Assembly (NCBI GenBank): GCA_951640165.1
Contig: OX621256.1
Span: 7,502,001 to 7,566,000, forward strand
Origin: Pseudoips prasinana
Lineage: Eukaryota; Arthropoda; Insecta; Lepidoptera; Nolidae
Length of the DNA stretch: 64,000 nt
Reading direction: 5' to 3'
Part shown: one piece after another, positions 53,012 through 63,985 of the stretch
Position numbering within the stretch: position 1 is the stretch's first letter
How the letters are laid out: the number at the start of each line of letters is the position of its first letter
Program-made: the position numbers and the translations under genes
Notes under the pieces: generated by a model
Databases searched by the model: none
What the model was told of the DNA's origin: nothing
Seen by the model: the letters and a program-made list of their open reading frames with translations, nothing else

Positions 53012-53228
53012 ACATCCGCATCCGCATCCGCATCTGCAATGTGAACGCAATAAAATCCGCATCCGCATTCGCATCCGCGGATGTGAAAAAATTAGCATCC
53101 GCAACATCCCTAGTTGAGATAAGGATGCGGTTGCCACATGGGCGGCGTCGCCAAGGAAGTGTAAATTTTAAAAATATGCAGAAGCAAAATACAGTGAACT
53201 TTTTAAAGGGTAACAAACGTAGGTACTA

Positions 53229-53300
53229 TAATCCTACTAATATTATAAATACGAAAGTTTGTGAGTATGGATGGTTGTTACTCTTTCACGCAGAAATTCA
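53229..53300 (+). mobile_element. Helitron-like 5' fragment
   Basis: CCTACTAATATTATAAATAC and GTTACTCTTTCACGCAGAAA match the 5' half of the 50,624 copy; the 3' half is missing. Confidence 0.55.
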
Positions 53301-53354
53301 TATTCTGGCTGACGGCATAGAATATTGCCACCTCATTTGATCCCATTAGGGGGC

Positions 53355-53800
53355 GTAAAAGTCGACCCGAGAGTATATCTCCGAGACAACGAGCAGCAGT
53401 CTTCGTCTCTCTGTACACTATGACCATCATACTGCGATCGCCAACTCGTCTGCCAAGCGTGACTATTATGGCATATTCCCCTAAGTTATGGATACAACTC
53501 CATTGTGGAAATCTTTTGGGGAACAGTGAACAGTTTTGTCCAACACTGCACATCATTAGGTTGATATGATGACGCATTGCAAACCTTATAGTCGGCTCGT
53601 AATCACACATTTTAATTAGTCTTCATCATCATATCAGCCGAAAGATGCCCACTGCTGGACAAAGGCCTCCCCCAAAGATCTTTGAGATCTGCCATAATCG
53701 CCACGCTTGGCAGACGGGTTGGCGATCGCAATAAGATGGACATCGTACTCAGGAGAACGCTGCTGCCCGTTCTCTGGTGTATATTCCCTCGAGACGACTT
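53355..53800. repeat. Inverted pair of a dispersed repeat
   Basis: Arms near 53,355-53,475 and 53,690-53,800 share ATAATCGCCACGCTTGGCAG and the GGCGATCGCA block in opposite orientation. A third copy of the block is at 63,648. Confidence 0.65.
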
Positions 53801-54274
53801 CTACGTCCCTCACGGGATGAGAGGGGGTGTCGATATTATTTATGGCCGTCATTTACACAGCCAATTTAAAAAAAATAGTAGCTTTACTTAACAACCCTTG
53901 TAGTCGCTATGTGATGACGTCATAGGTTTAATTATTATGGCGTGGTAATACCGAATGAGGGCCGAACAGCGCGATAATAAACGGTCGGGAATTGTGGACA
54001 TTCAACATTAGTGTCATGTGAAGTGCACTTTACTTGTAATTTGAGTGAGTGGGCGTTATTATTGTCTATTATATAGTCAATATATTCTACGCTACCGTAC
54101 TTTAAAAACTATATTTTATTTAGTATCAATTTGAATTAGAGACTTGAGAGTGTTTTAAACACGCCGTCGCGTCGACGCGTGTTTTAGAAACGCGTGTCGA
54201 CGGCGCGCAGCGCGCTTTTATCCTACAGACCTGTGTCGCCTGTTTTTTGAGTAAATACCCAAATACAGATGGTA

Positions 54275-54408
54275 CAGACGCCAGCACATCCAGCTACCCC
54301 AACCTGCAATTTTCTTTTATAGATTTTCAACTTTATCACATAAGCATAAGGTTCCCTTTCAATTGGGGAAATTTGACAGATTGGAGTAGCTGGATGTGCT
54401 GGCGTCTG
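54275..54408. mobile_element. MITE-1 copy
   Basis: 134 bp, TA on both sides (54,273-54,274; 54,409-54,410). Confidence 0.92.
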
Positions 54409-54567
54409 TACATAAGTGTCGCAGTATTTTTTTTCATTTGGATAAATAAAAATAAAGCTAGTCTTCAGCCATCTTGTTTTATTTCTGTTCCAAACGGAGA
54501 CAGTTGACAAAACCACATATCCCGGTGCTGCCACTGTCACAACATTTAGTTTAATAATGCTTCACAT

Positions 54568-54613
54568 GTGTTACCAAAATTGGCGTACTATTGTTTCTAG
54601 TACGCCAATTTCA
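54568..54613. repeat. 13-bp-stem hairpin
   Basis: AATTGGCGTACTA and TAGTACGCCAATT around a 7-base loop. Confidence 0.8.
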
Positions 54614-54714
54614 TAGTTCTCCATAATTAATTTTCCTTAGTTTCTAAACGCAATATTGTTAAGTCAATGACAACTGTCGCGGTGTCGTTGTCACGATGAC
54701 TTTCTTGTCTCTTA

Positions 54715-55461
54715 GGCCCACTTGCACCAAAAGCTAGGCTAAAATAAACTAACTCGAGTTAAGTAACTTCGGGTTAATTCTTTAAAATTTTAACTCAACA
54801 TTATGTTGCCCCAATGAAAAATAACACCGAGTCAACTAACTCCGTGTTTTTCTATTTTACGTTGGTATCATTAAAAAGGTTTTGTTCCGTAATGTAATCC
54901 AACCAAATATGAATGAATGAACAATGAGTGAAATATTTATACACCTCTTTTTGTCACTAGAAAACTTTGTATGATATGATATATGATATGACTATCGCAT
55001 GTGTCAAATTTTTTCAAAGACATTTCAATTTGATCGTTTGTGTTTGAAACCAATCTGTCAATTTCGAATCGTTCAAATATTATCATGGCAACGTTGACAT
55101 GATCGACCTTTCTGCTACTCTTCTTTTATAAAAGTCCGAGCTAATATTATTCTCGACGATTTCTTCATCATCATCAGACAATAAAAATCACTCATAATTG
55201 TTTAGGACAAATACGGGTATGTTTTAATATCTCTGACATTCACTTCTGCAACCCAACATCACCTCTCAAACGAAACAAATTTGACATTACTAATCCAGAG
55301 TTAGTTATTTAACCCACCAAAATAGCTGGGTTAAAATTTTAATAAAATATCCCAAGGTTAGTTCTGAACTCTTGGTGGTTCAAGACGTAATTGTAATTTA
55401 ACTCCATATTAGCCACTAACTCTGAGTTAATGCATTTAACCTGGGGTGGCGCAAGTGGGCC
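54715..55461. mobile_element. Harbinger-like non-autonomous element
   Basis: Ends GGCCCACTTGCACCA and its inverted counterpart TGGCGCAAGTGGGCC, with TTA on the left and TTT on the right (Harbinger targets TTA or TWA). Further inward both ends carry AACTC(A/G)AGTTA-type repeats. No transposase seen. Length 747 bp. Confidence 0.65.
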
Positions 55462-55818
55462 TTTAACCGATTTGTTCTCATGTTGCATATTGTCTGTGTT
55501 ACATTATTATAATATCTGTTAATCTTGTTTAATTGCATGTCCCTACTACATCACATAACAAAATACCCATTATACCGGTCATTATTGCGTTATTTGCAAC
55601 CTTTATTATGATTATTATATACCAACCACACAAAGGCGGAACCTTATATATTTTTTAAACTGGTCTACAAGATGGAAGGAGGTTAACTCCAAATATATTT
55701 CCAATGCCTGACAGAATGAGAGGAGTGTAACAAGTTTGAAACCAATTTATATCTGTATCGTAGCTCTGAAAAGGTAAACCGTTTTATTTTTCTAGAAATA
55801 ACTTTCAGCAGTTTAATT
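55462..55818. other. Unassigned AT-rich stretch
   Basis: Nothing recognised. Confidence 0.5.
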
Positions 55819-55944
55819 CAGACCGCAGCACATCCAGCTACCCCAATCTGTCAAATTTATTTTATAGATTTTCAACTTTATCACATGACCATAAGGTTCA
55901 CTTTCAATTGAGGAAATTTGACAGAGTGGGGTAGCTGGGTGTGC
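55819..55944. mobile_element. MITE-1, right end truncated
   Basis: Lacks about the last 12 bases. The interior (ATCACATGACCATAAGG) is almost identical to the MITE at the centre of the large palindrome, making these the closest pair of the family. Confidence 0.85.
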
Positions 55945-55959
55945 AACTATAAATTTCAG

Positions 55960-56132
55960 TGGTCGCCAATCCTCACCACTTCGTGTCCCAGGTTCAATTC
56001 CCGCGTAGGACAACTATTTGTGTGACCCATAAGTCATCATCGTACTTTGTGTCCATGAATTCTATGTTTGTAAAGTACCCCGCGACACAGGGATTAATTT
56101 CCCCAGTGCAAGAGATGTCTTTTAAGAAAAAA
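55960..56132 (+). mobile_element. SINE-C copy
   Basis: B-box-like GGTTCAATTCCC, ATGTTTGTAAAGTACCCCGC and the GAGATGTCTTTT end. Confidence 0.8.
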
Positions 56133-56689
56133 ATCTGTAATGCTAGTAATGCTTAGAAATATGAATAGGAGACTTAACGCTTAAATACGTGTTAGTGGTT
56201 TATTCACTTAATAATACTGAGGGTACGAGGGGCTGACCACGTGGGGAGCTTATTGGTTTCATAATAACACGGCGTGGGGCCGTCAACGTATATTGCAGCG
56301 CCGTTAATATAAATAGCCTGCTCTCCTTGTTTTAATAAGGTGCTGCACTCCCGCCTGGTGGAAATGAACATGATGCTATGTAGTTTTTGTAGCAAACCAA
56401 AGCAGCTACAACTATTTATGTCCTCATTTTAGAATAATAGCCCACTAAAAACAAATATGGTACCTAATTCCTTCAGAGTAATACATTTTTATCGAAGTTT
56501 ATGATCTTCACAAATTAATAAAATATCCTTTTTATAGTAATAATAAACGTTTATTCTAAGTTTCAGTACTTAACTCATAATTGTTAGTAAAACTTAACCT
56601 AAGTGTTAGTAATAAAATGTAATAGTTATCTAAATTTCGCCGCTGCGACATGCATGTCGCAGCATCATCTTATAAACAGTCTATCCTAT

Positions 56690-56780
56690 CCGCGATAATT
56701 TTCAGCACTATGTTGGGACTAGCCCGCACCCTGCGCACCAATGTTGTATAAAAACAATCAGTTCGCGCTTCAGTGAATAT
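56690..56780 (+). pseudogene. Possible reverse-transcriptase scrap in the palindrome arm
   Basis: The frame reads MLGLARTLRTN, similar to the 13,255 scrap and to C-terminal LINE blocks. Mirrored in the right arm at about 61,130-61,220. Weak. Confidence 0.3.
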
Positions 56781-57289
56781 AGCTGAGGCACTGCAGTAGC
56801 GAGGTAGTCCGAACCAAAGATATTATAATATAACAAGATTGCGAACTCCAAGATTTAGTTCAAAGTAAAATGAACTCAAAGTTTTTACGTTACAGTCCAT
56901 TTCTCTTTGTAGTGTACCAATAGGAAAAAACGGACCACTTGAGAGGCTCAGGTTAAGGATTCTGTCCCTGTCTAACAGATGGCCAGCCTAAAAATAACTT
57001 ACTTGACGTATAAAATAGTAGAATTTTTGGTCAAACTCCTAGGATTATGTTTTCATATAACTATAATTAAATAATTTTTATTTATTTAAGACGTACACAA
57101 CGTTTTTTTAAACTACGTCTTATTCTTTGATAGCTTTTTAAATACATTTAATTTGGGGTTAGTAAATTCAATAGCAGTATTTATAAGAAATGACCTTTAC
57201 CACACTCAATTTGTAAACAAATATGGCGAATGTTTAGTTTGAAAATATTTATCGTATTGTGTTCCAATCCAGTTCAAATTTGGTTAAAA

Positions 57290-57904
57290 ATGGTTTTAAC
57301 TTGTTGCGTGTAAGGGTGTAAAAGCGAGAGTCATTTGGGGAGTGGTATGTCTTTTCACAAGTAAGTGTTATCGTGTAATATTTATATATTTTGGCTAAGT
57401 TCAGCAACAGGGTAACCATTCGTTACGTATTTAATGGTATTGTTCTTCTAGATTTCCCAAAATCGAGGAATTAAAACAAAAATGGATGAATATTGTTCCC
57501 GGTAAAGTCACCAAATATGCGGTAGTTTGTGGCTTACATTTTAAACAAGAAGATTGTGTAAGTGTTTCTGGTGCATTCAAGAAACGGCTAAATATAGATG
57601 CTATATTATTGTTTTATTACATTATCTATGTTTATCGTCAAAGAAATCGTTAATTTATTTAATTTTAAAATATTTGTTTTAGTTTTTTTTTATAAATAGA
57701 AGATTTCAGAATATACTTAATTGTTTAGAGTTTACTGTATATTTATTAAACATAATCTGATATAGCAATTAACTGTTTTATTACAAATAACATTCACATT
57801 TGTTTCAGAGTTTTTGTACATTGACACAAAATACTATTGCCACTAAGCATACCTACTCGAGATTGTTGCCTCCTACAACAAACGCTTTTTCCAACCTGTC
57901 GTAA
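57290..57904 (+). pseudogene. THAP-domain gene remnant, left arm
   Basis: Three exons with proper GT-AG introns build a THAP zinc finger: exon 1 57,290-57,360 (CCV.GC, MSFHK), exon 2 57,452-57,557 (W in KQKWMN, then VVCGLHF with the C-x2-H pair), exon 3 57,809-57,904 (LLPPTTNAF, the closing proline region). Exon 1-2 and 2-3 joins keep frame. A TAA at 57,311-57,313, between the two N-terminal cysteines, breaks exon 1. THAP domains bind DNA and head P-element transposases and some host factors; no transposase catalytic part is seen, so the origin is open. Confidence 0.75.
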
Positions 57905-58886
57905 TGTATATTAGGTATTTTCTTCCTACCTAATAATTGTCTATTTCACTATATCTAACACTAAAACGAGGCTACTGTTTCCTCGTGCCAGTGTTTGTTA
58001 TGAGTAAATAGGTAAGAAATAGACAATTGCTACACTCTTATTAATAACAAAAGATATAAAATTATCTCAGTTGTTTAGATTAAGCCATTTAGAAGATATT
58101 TTCAATTAAGGAAATGAGTATAGTACTATCCGTGGAATAATTATTAAAATCGGGCCTGTAGTTTATTAGGGTTACCTGATTTTCACAATCTAATCTATAT
58201 TGAATATGTGTATTACAATAATTATCCTAGAATACTATAGCCCACTGACACAAAACACTAGTTGCGAAAAAGAATATAAGTAAATAAAACATATAATATA
58301 CTTGAAAACTATTTGGATACATTACGAATATATAATATTTGGAAAGTCTACTGCCTTTGTCCAAAGTATCTATCACTACTCACACTCACATTAAGCGGGA
58401 ATTGTACTGTAAATAATTATATAATTTCCTAAACGTTTAAAAAATCTACAAATAGTCTTGGTATAATTTAATTTATATTACTTGCAGAGAGACATACAAA
58501 ATAAAGAAAGTATAAGTAACGAAAACATCTCGAATACGTATACCTAGGTAGGTATGCAGTGGGGCGAACAGTAACTTTATAAGCACTGCACAGGTAGTAT
58601 GATTATACTTCAGAAGTAAGTTTATTGATTCTAATAAAAACAAAATTTTAAATTTAGTGCGTTAAAACATTCGCATATTTCCACGACGCATGGTCACTCT
58701 ATTAGAAGGAGATGCCATCCAGTACAGCGACTTCTTGCTCGGGCCGTTTTTGCTCCCTCAGTGCGCAATCTTGTTATAATCTTTGGTCCTAACATAGCCC
58801 TGAACGCATTGTTGAACTGTACGCGGAGGGCACTGTCCGATTTTAGAGCGAACTTGATCCATAGACTGCAGGTGTAAAGTGAAGTA

Positions 58887-59021
58887 CAGACACCAGCACA
58901 CCCAGCTACCCTAATCTGTCAAATTTATTTTATAGATTTTCAACTTTATCACATGACCATAAGGTTCACTTTCAATTGAGGAAATTTGACAGAGTGGGGT
59001 AGCTGGGTGTGCTGGTGTCTG
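58887..59021. mobile_element. MITE-1 at the palindrome centre
   Basis: 135 bp, TA on both sides, and itself the spacer and turning point of the palindrome. Its own ends continue seamlessly into the arm symmetry. Confidence 0.95.
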
Positions 59022-59044
59022 TACTTCACTTTACACCTGCAGTC

Positions 59045-59215
59045 TATGGATCAAGTTCGCTCTAAAATCGGACAGTGCCCTCCGCGTACAGTTCAACAAT
59101 GCGTTCAGGGCTATGTTAGGACCAAAGATTATAACAAGATTGCGCACTGAGGGAGCAAAAACGGCCCGAGCAAGAAGTCGCTGTACTGGATGGCATCTCC
59201 TTCTAATAGAGTGAC
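59045..59215 (+). pseudogene. Possible reverse-transcriptase C-terminal scrap
   Basis: The frame reads FALKSDSALRVQFNNAFRAM and LRTEGAKTARARS; the FNNAFRAMLG block resembles LINE polyproteins C-terminal to RT. Mirrored on the minus strand of the left arm at 58,693-58,863. Confidence 0.4.
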
Positions 59216-60003
59216 CATGCGTCGTGGAAATATGCGAATGTTTTAACGCACTAAATTTAAAATTTTGTTTTTATTAGAATCAATAAACTTACTTCTGAAG
59301 TATAATCATACTACCTGTGCAGTGCTTATAAAGTTACTGTTCGCCCCACTGCATACCTACCTAGGTATACGTATTCGAGATGTTTTCGTTACTTATACTT
59401 TCTTTATTTTGTATGTCTCTCTGCAAGTAATATAAATTAAATTATACCAAGACTATTTGTAGATTTTTTAAACGTTTAGGAAATTATATAATTATTTACA
59501 GTACAATTCCCGCTTAATGTGAGTGTGAGTAGTGATAGATACTTTGGACAAAGGCAGTAGACTTTCCAAATATTATATATTCGTAATGTATCCAAATAGT
59601 TTTCAAGTATATTATATGTTTTATTTACTTATATTCTTTTTCGCAACTAGTGTTTTGTGTCAGTGGGCTATAGTATTCTAGGATAATTATTGTAATACAC
59701 ATATTCAATATAGATTAGATTGTGAAAATCAGGTAACCCTAATAAACTACAGGCCCGATTTTAATAATTATTCCACGGATAGTACTATACTCATTTCCTT
59801 AATTGAAAATATCTTCTAAATGGCTTAATCTAAACAACTGAGATAATTTTATATCTTTTGTTATTAATAAGAGTGTAGCAATTGTCTATTTCTTACCTAT
59901 TTACTCATAACAAACACTGGCACGAGGAAACAGTAGCCTCGTTTTAGTGTTAGATATAGTGAAATAGACAATTATTAGGTAGGAAGAAAATACCTAATAT
60001 ACA

Positions 60004-60618
60004 TTACGACAGGTTGGAAAAAGCGTTTGTTGTAGGAGGCAACAATCTCGAGTAGGTATGCTTAGTGGCAATAGTATTTTGTGTCAATGTACAAAAACTC
60101 TGAAACAAATGTGAATGTTATTTGTAATAAAACAGTTAATTGCTATATCAGATTATGTTTAATAAATATACAGTAAACTCTAAACAATTAAGTATATTCT
60201 GAAATCTTCTATTTATAAAAAAAAACTAAAACAAATATTTTAAAATTAAATAAATTAACGATTTCTTTGACGATAAACATAGATAATGTAATAAAACAAT
60301 AATATAGCATCTATATTTAGCCGTTTCTTGAATGCACCAGAAACACTTACACAATCTTCTTGTTTAAAATGTAAGCCACAAACTACCGCATATTTGGTGA
60401 CTTTACCGGGAACAATATTCATCCATTTTTGTTTTAATTCCTCGATTTTGGGAAATCTAGAAGAACAATACCATTAAATACGTAACGAATGGTTACCCTG
60501 TTGCTGAACTTAGCCAAAATATATAAATATTACACGATAACACTTACTTGTGAAAAGACATACCACTCCCCAAATGACTCTCGCTTTTACACCCTTACAC
60601 GCAACAAGTTAAAACCAT
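60004..60618 (-). pseudogene. THAP-domain gene remnant, right arm (mirror copy)
   Basis: Exact mirror of the left-arm gene: exon 1 60,548-60,618, exon 2 60,351-60,456, exon 3 60,004-60,099. It carries the same TAA (60,595-60,597), so the break predates the duplication or was spread by conversion. Confidence 0.75.
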
Positions 60619-61423
60619 TTTTAACCAAATTTGAACTGGATTGGAACACAATACGATAAATATTTTCAAACTAAACATTCGCCATATTTGTTTACAAATT
60701 GAGTGTGGTAAAGGTCATTTCTTATAAATACTGCTATTGAATTTACTAACCCCAAATTAAATGTATTTAAAAAGCTATCAAAGAATAAGACGTAGTTTAA
60801 AAAAACGTTGTGTACGTCTTAAATAAATAAAAATTATTTAATTATAGTTATATGAAAACATAATCCTAGGAGTTTGACCAAAAATTCTACTATTTTATAC
60901 GTCAAGTAAGTTATTTTTAGGCTGGCCATCTGTTAGACAGGGACAGAATCCTTAACCTGAGCCTCTCAAGTGGTCCGTTTTTTCCTATTGGTACACTACA
61001 AAGAGAAATGGACTGTAACGTAAAAACTTTGAGTTCATTTTACTTTGAACTAAATCTTGGAGTTCGCAATCTTGTTATATTATAATATCTTTGGTTCGGA
61101 CTACCTCGCTACTGCAGTGCCTCAGCTATATTCACTGAAGCGCGAACTGATTGTTTTTATACAACATTGGTGCGCAGGGTGCGGGCTAGTCCCAACATAG
61201 TGCTGAAAATTATCGCGGATAGGATAGACTGTTTATAAGATGATGCTGCGACATGCATGTCGCAGCGGCGAAATTTAGATAACTATTACATTTTATTACT
61301 AACACTTAGGCTAAGTTTTACTAACAATTATGAGTTACTGAAACTTAGAATAAACGTTTATTATTACTATAAAAAGGATATTTTATTAATTTGTGAAGAT
61401 CATAAACTTCGATAAAAATGTAT

Positions 61424-63111
61424 TAGGGGAAACCTAGGAGATTAGTGACAGAGGTGAGTTGTGACAGTCGCGTTTTCTCCCTACCTATGAAAGTGAGCGT
61501 GCTGGTAAAAACGCTAGATTGACGCTTTAGAGACGCGCTATTTCACTCAATTCCCACCGGCGGTGCACGCGAAGCGGTTGCGAAGTTATGACGTCCAAGT
61601 GCAAAAAAATGCGATAAGTAAGTATTTCGTCAAAACTTTGATTGAATTTATATCATATCTTATTACGTGTGCGTTGTTGTGTTATTTTTTCTTACGTTGC
61701 GTGGTTATTTAAGTTTCAAAACGTATCATTGATTTGTTGTGTTTCCATCAGGTTTAGAAAATTTAAATTATTATTCGGACCAAGTCGTAATTTTGAGCAC
61801 CTAGGAGAGTTGTGACAGCCTGTCACAACTCTCCTATTTGACTTCATTTTCTGCTGGGTTATTGTAACTGGGTTATTTTTATTCATTTGCCATGTCTGTG
61901 TGTGTGTTTGTACATTAGTATATTAAAGGCAAATCTTGCAAGTACATTCCACAATAAGGCTTGCATCGAAAAAGTAATTTTCGATAAAAATTATACTCGG
62001 TTGGTGGTGTGATGTTACATACAGAATGCCTAATAAGTACATACGAAAAACTGATATTGGAGATATATTATATTTGGAGACACCGATTTCCTGCCAAGTC
62101 GAGTGACTGATTGTCCCAAGCCAGAACTAGAGCAATCCGTTTCAGAAATTGTGGACAATCCAGCAGAAATAACCATAACTCCAAATCACAACACCGGCAC
62201 AGTTGATAACGAGTCTAGGTTCATCTATTGAACATACCATGCCATCTAGAAACTCATAAGTCGTGAACAATAATGCCAATGAACCTGTTGCCTTCACGTC
62301 TACAGCTCATACCCTGGTTCAGAATAAAAATGCCATTTAACCTGTTCTTACTGATACACCTTCTAAGGACAAAATAGCTGCTATAGAGCCAATAGGAAGG
62401 CGAAGAATGTGAAAAGCGTCTCTTAAGCGAAGATAAGAAGAAACTTAAAAAGCCAAGAAGAAGAAGAGAACAGGATGACGAATGAGAGGCAGAAAATAAT
62501 TGTTTTTGCTTGGTTTGCCCTGAAACCTATTCAAACAGCAGATCGAATGAGGAGTGGGTGCAGTGCCTAGAATGGAGTGGCTGGTCACACGCAGATTGTA
62601 CTGGAGGCAAGCTGCAATACGTTTGCCATTATTGCCTATCAGATTAGATTGAAATTTTTGACTAATTATAATATGATTGATCTCTAAACGATCCCATAAT
62701 CACTTGTCACAATGTTATGGAAAGGTTAAACGCTGTGTTTATTGGAAATCGAAGTGCTAAAAGATGATTAAACTACTTTTTGCAAAAAAGAAACATATTT
62801 CATGTATTTATAATATTGTATGTGTAATGGTATCTTTAATACTCAAACAGTCTAAATACATAGCTGTCACAACTTTCCTCGGTACCTGTCACATCTTACC
62901 TCGGTGGTAGGCGAGTTGTGACAAATGGAGTAGTCTTCCTTTTTGTTGATTTTTTCGGAAACCGTATTATTTTACTTATTTTTGATGATTGTTTTGGAAA
63001 GGGAAGGAATGGTGCTAGATTTATTCACATAGGTCGTAACCGAGGAATGTTTCTGGAGCGAGATATTCCCCCAAAATTAAAAATTGTCACAACTGTCCTA
63101 GGTCTCCCCTA
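61424..63111 (+). mobile_element. pogo-like deletion derivative inserted at TA in the right arm
   Basis: Positions 61,426-63,109 (1,684 bp) with ends GGGGAAACCTAGGA and TCCTAGGTCTCCCC (one mismatch over 14) and TA duplicated on both sides. The left arm shows the empty site at 56,479-56,480. GAG(T/A)TTGTGACA-type repeats recur inside the ends and near 61,800, 62,870 and 62,910. Confidence 0.93.
62026..62647 (+). pseudogene. pogo/DDE_1 transposase remnant
   Basis: Begins MPNKYIRKTDIGDI at 62,026, the typical start of insect pogo/Tigger-like transposases, then jumps to C-terminal sequence: a lysine/arginine-rich stretch with stops, then from 62,501 a PHD-like cysteine cluster (CLVCPETY, EEWVQC, WSHADC, YVCHYC). 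The DNA-binding and DDE parts are deleted. It would need an outside transposase to move. Confidence 0.75.
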
Positions 63112-63647
63112 CTCTGAAGGAATTAGGTACCATATTTGTTTTTAGTGGGCTATTATTCTAAAGTGAGGACATAAATAGTTGTAGCTACTTTCGTTTGCTA
63201 CAATACTACATAGCATCATGTTCATTTCCACCAGGCGGGAGTGCAGCACCTTATTAAAACAAGGAGAGCAGGCTATTTATATTAACGGCCCTGCAATATA
63301 CTCTGACGGCCCCCACGCCGTGTTATTATGAAACCAATAAGCTCCCCACGTGGTCAGCCCCTCGTACCCTCAGTATTATTAAGTGAATAAACCACTAACA
63401 CGTACTTAAGCGTTAAGTCTGTTAGTAATATTTATCTGAATTAAAGTGATATTTCATGAATTTTCTTGCCTTAAGCGGCAGAACAGTTTGTGCTCTATAA
63501 AACATGTGCCGCGCAGATAGCTGGTCTCCATTGAGCTTGGCCACCCTAAACGAAATTCGACCTGGACATAATAATAACTTAGACAAACTTATTTTAGTTG
63601 TGTCCATGATTTGTCATCTGCGTGGTGGTTATGGCAGATCCCCGCCA

Positions 63648-63700
63648 TAATCGCCACGCTTGGCAGACGGGTTAGCGATTGTAGAAAGATATATGTAGAT
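63648..63700 (+). repeat. Copy of the CGCCACGCTTGGCAGACGGG repeat
   Basis: Matches 53,690-53,740, with the 63,720 block matching the 49,240 region (AGGTCCCCTACAAGATGGGC-like). Part of one dispersed family. Confidence 0.6.
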
Positions 63701-63779
63701 GGTACTCATGAGAACAGCGTAGGCAGGCCCCCTACAAGACGGACCGATGATCTTGTGATGGTCGCTGGAAATCGATTTT

Positions 63780-63985
63780 TTCTTAAAAAACAACTCTCAC
63801 ACTATGGAAATGAATCCCTGCGTCGCGGGGTTCCTTACAAACATAGAATTGATGAACACAAAGTACATCCAGACTCACAACATCTACTTATGGGTCACAC
63901 AAATAGATGTCCTACGCGAGAATTGAACCTAGGACACGAAGTGGTGAGGCGACTGTCTTAAACTGCGCCGCACATGCTGTCAAAA
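63780..63985 (-). mobile_element. SINE-C copy
   Basis: Reverse copy with CGCGGGGTTCCTTACAAACA, GGTCACACAAATAGATGTCC, and the GGCGACTGTC...GCGCCGCACATGC head, the best-preserved head of this family here. Confidence 0.82.

Larger units (their letters stand above)
50859..53120. mobile_element. hAT element (outer), with 8-bp target duplication
   Basis: Positions 50,867-53,112 begin TAGGGATGTTGCG and end with its reverse complement CGCAACATCCCTA. GTTGAGAT flanks both sides (50,859-50,866; 53,113-53,120). Many GCATCCGCA-type subterminal repeats lie inside both ends, as in hAT elements. It carries a transposase remnant and a second hAT at 51,485. Confidence 0.92.
56170..63420. repeat. Giant palindrome with about 2.7-kb arms around a MITE
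   Basis: Left arm 56,170-58,886 and right arm 59,022-63,420 are reverse complements centred at 58,954 (position x pairs with 117,908 minus x near the centre). The right arm is interrupted by 61,426-63,109. Without that insert the arms are 2,717 and 2,713 bases; one 4-base gap near 61,335 accounts for the difference. The inner arms are almost identical, while the outer 309 bases show about ten differences. No target duplication at the outer edges was found. Confidence 0.95.

Noticed and set aside
54223..54540. 105-codon reverse ORF
   Set aside because: Runs through a MITE-1 copy; similar PISQISPIE-like readings appear wherever the MITE is translated.
58887..59021. Palindrome as a simple assembly artefact
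   Set aside because: Not excluded, but the one-sided TA-flanked insertion and the stepwise divergence of the arms are hard to explain by a read artefact.
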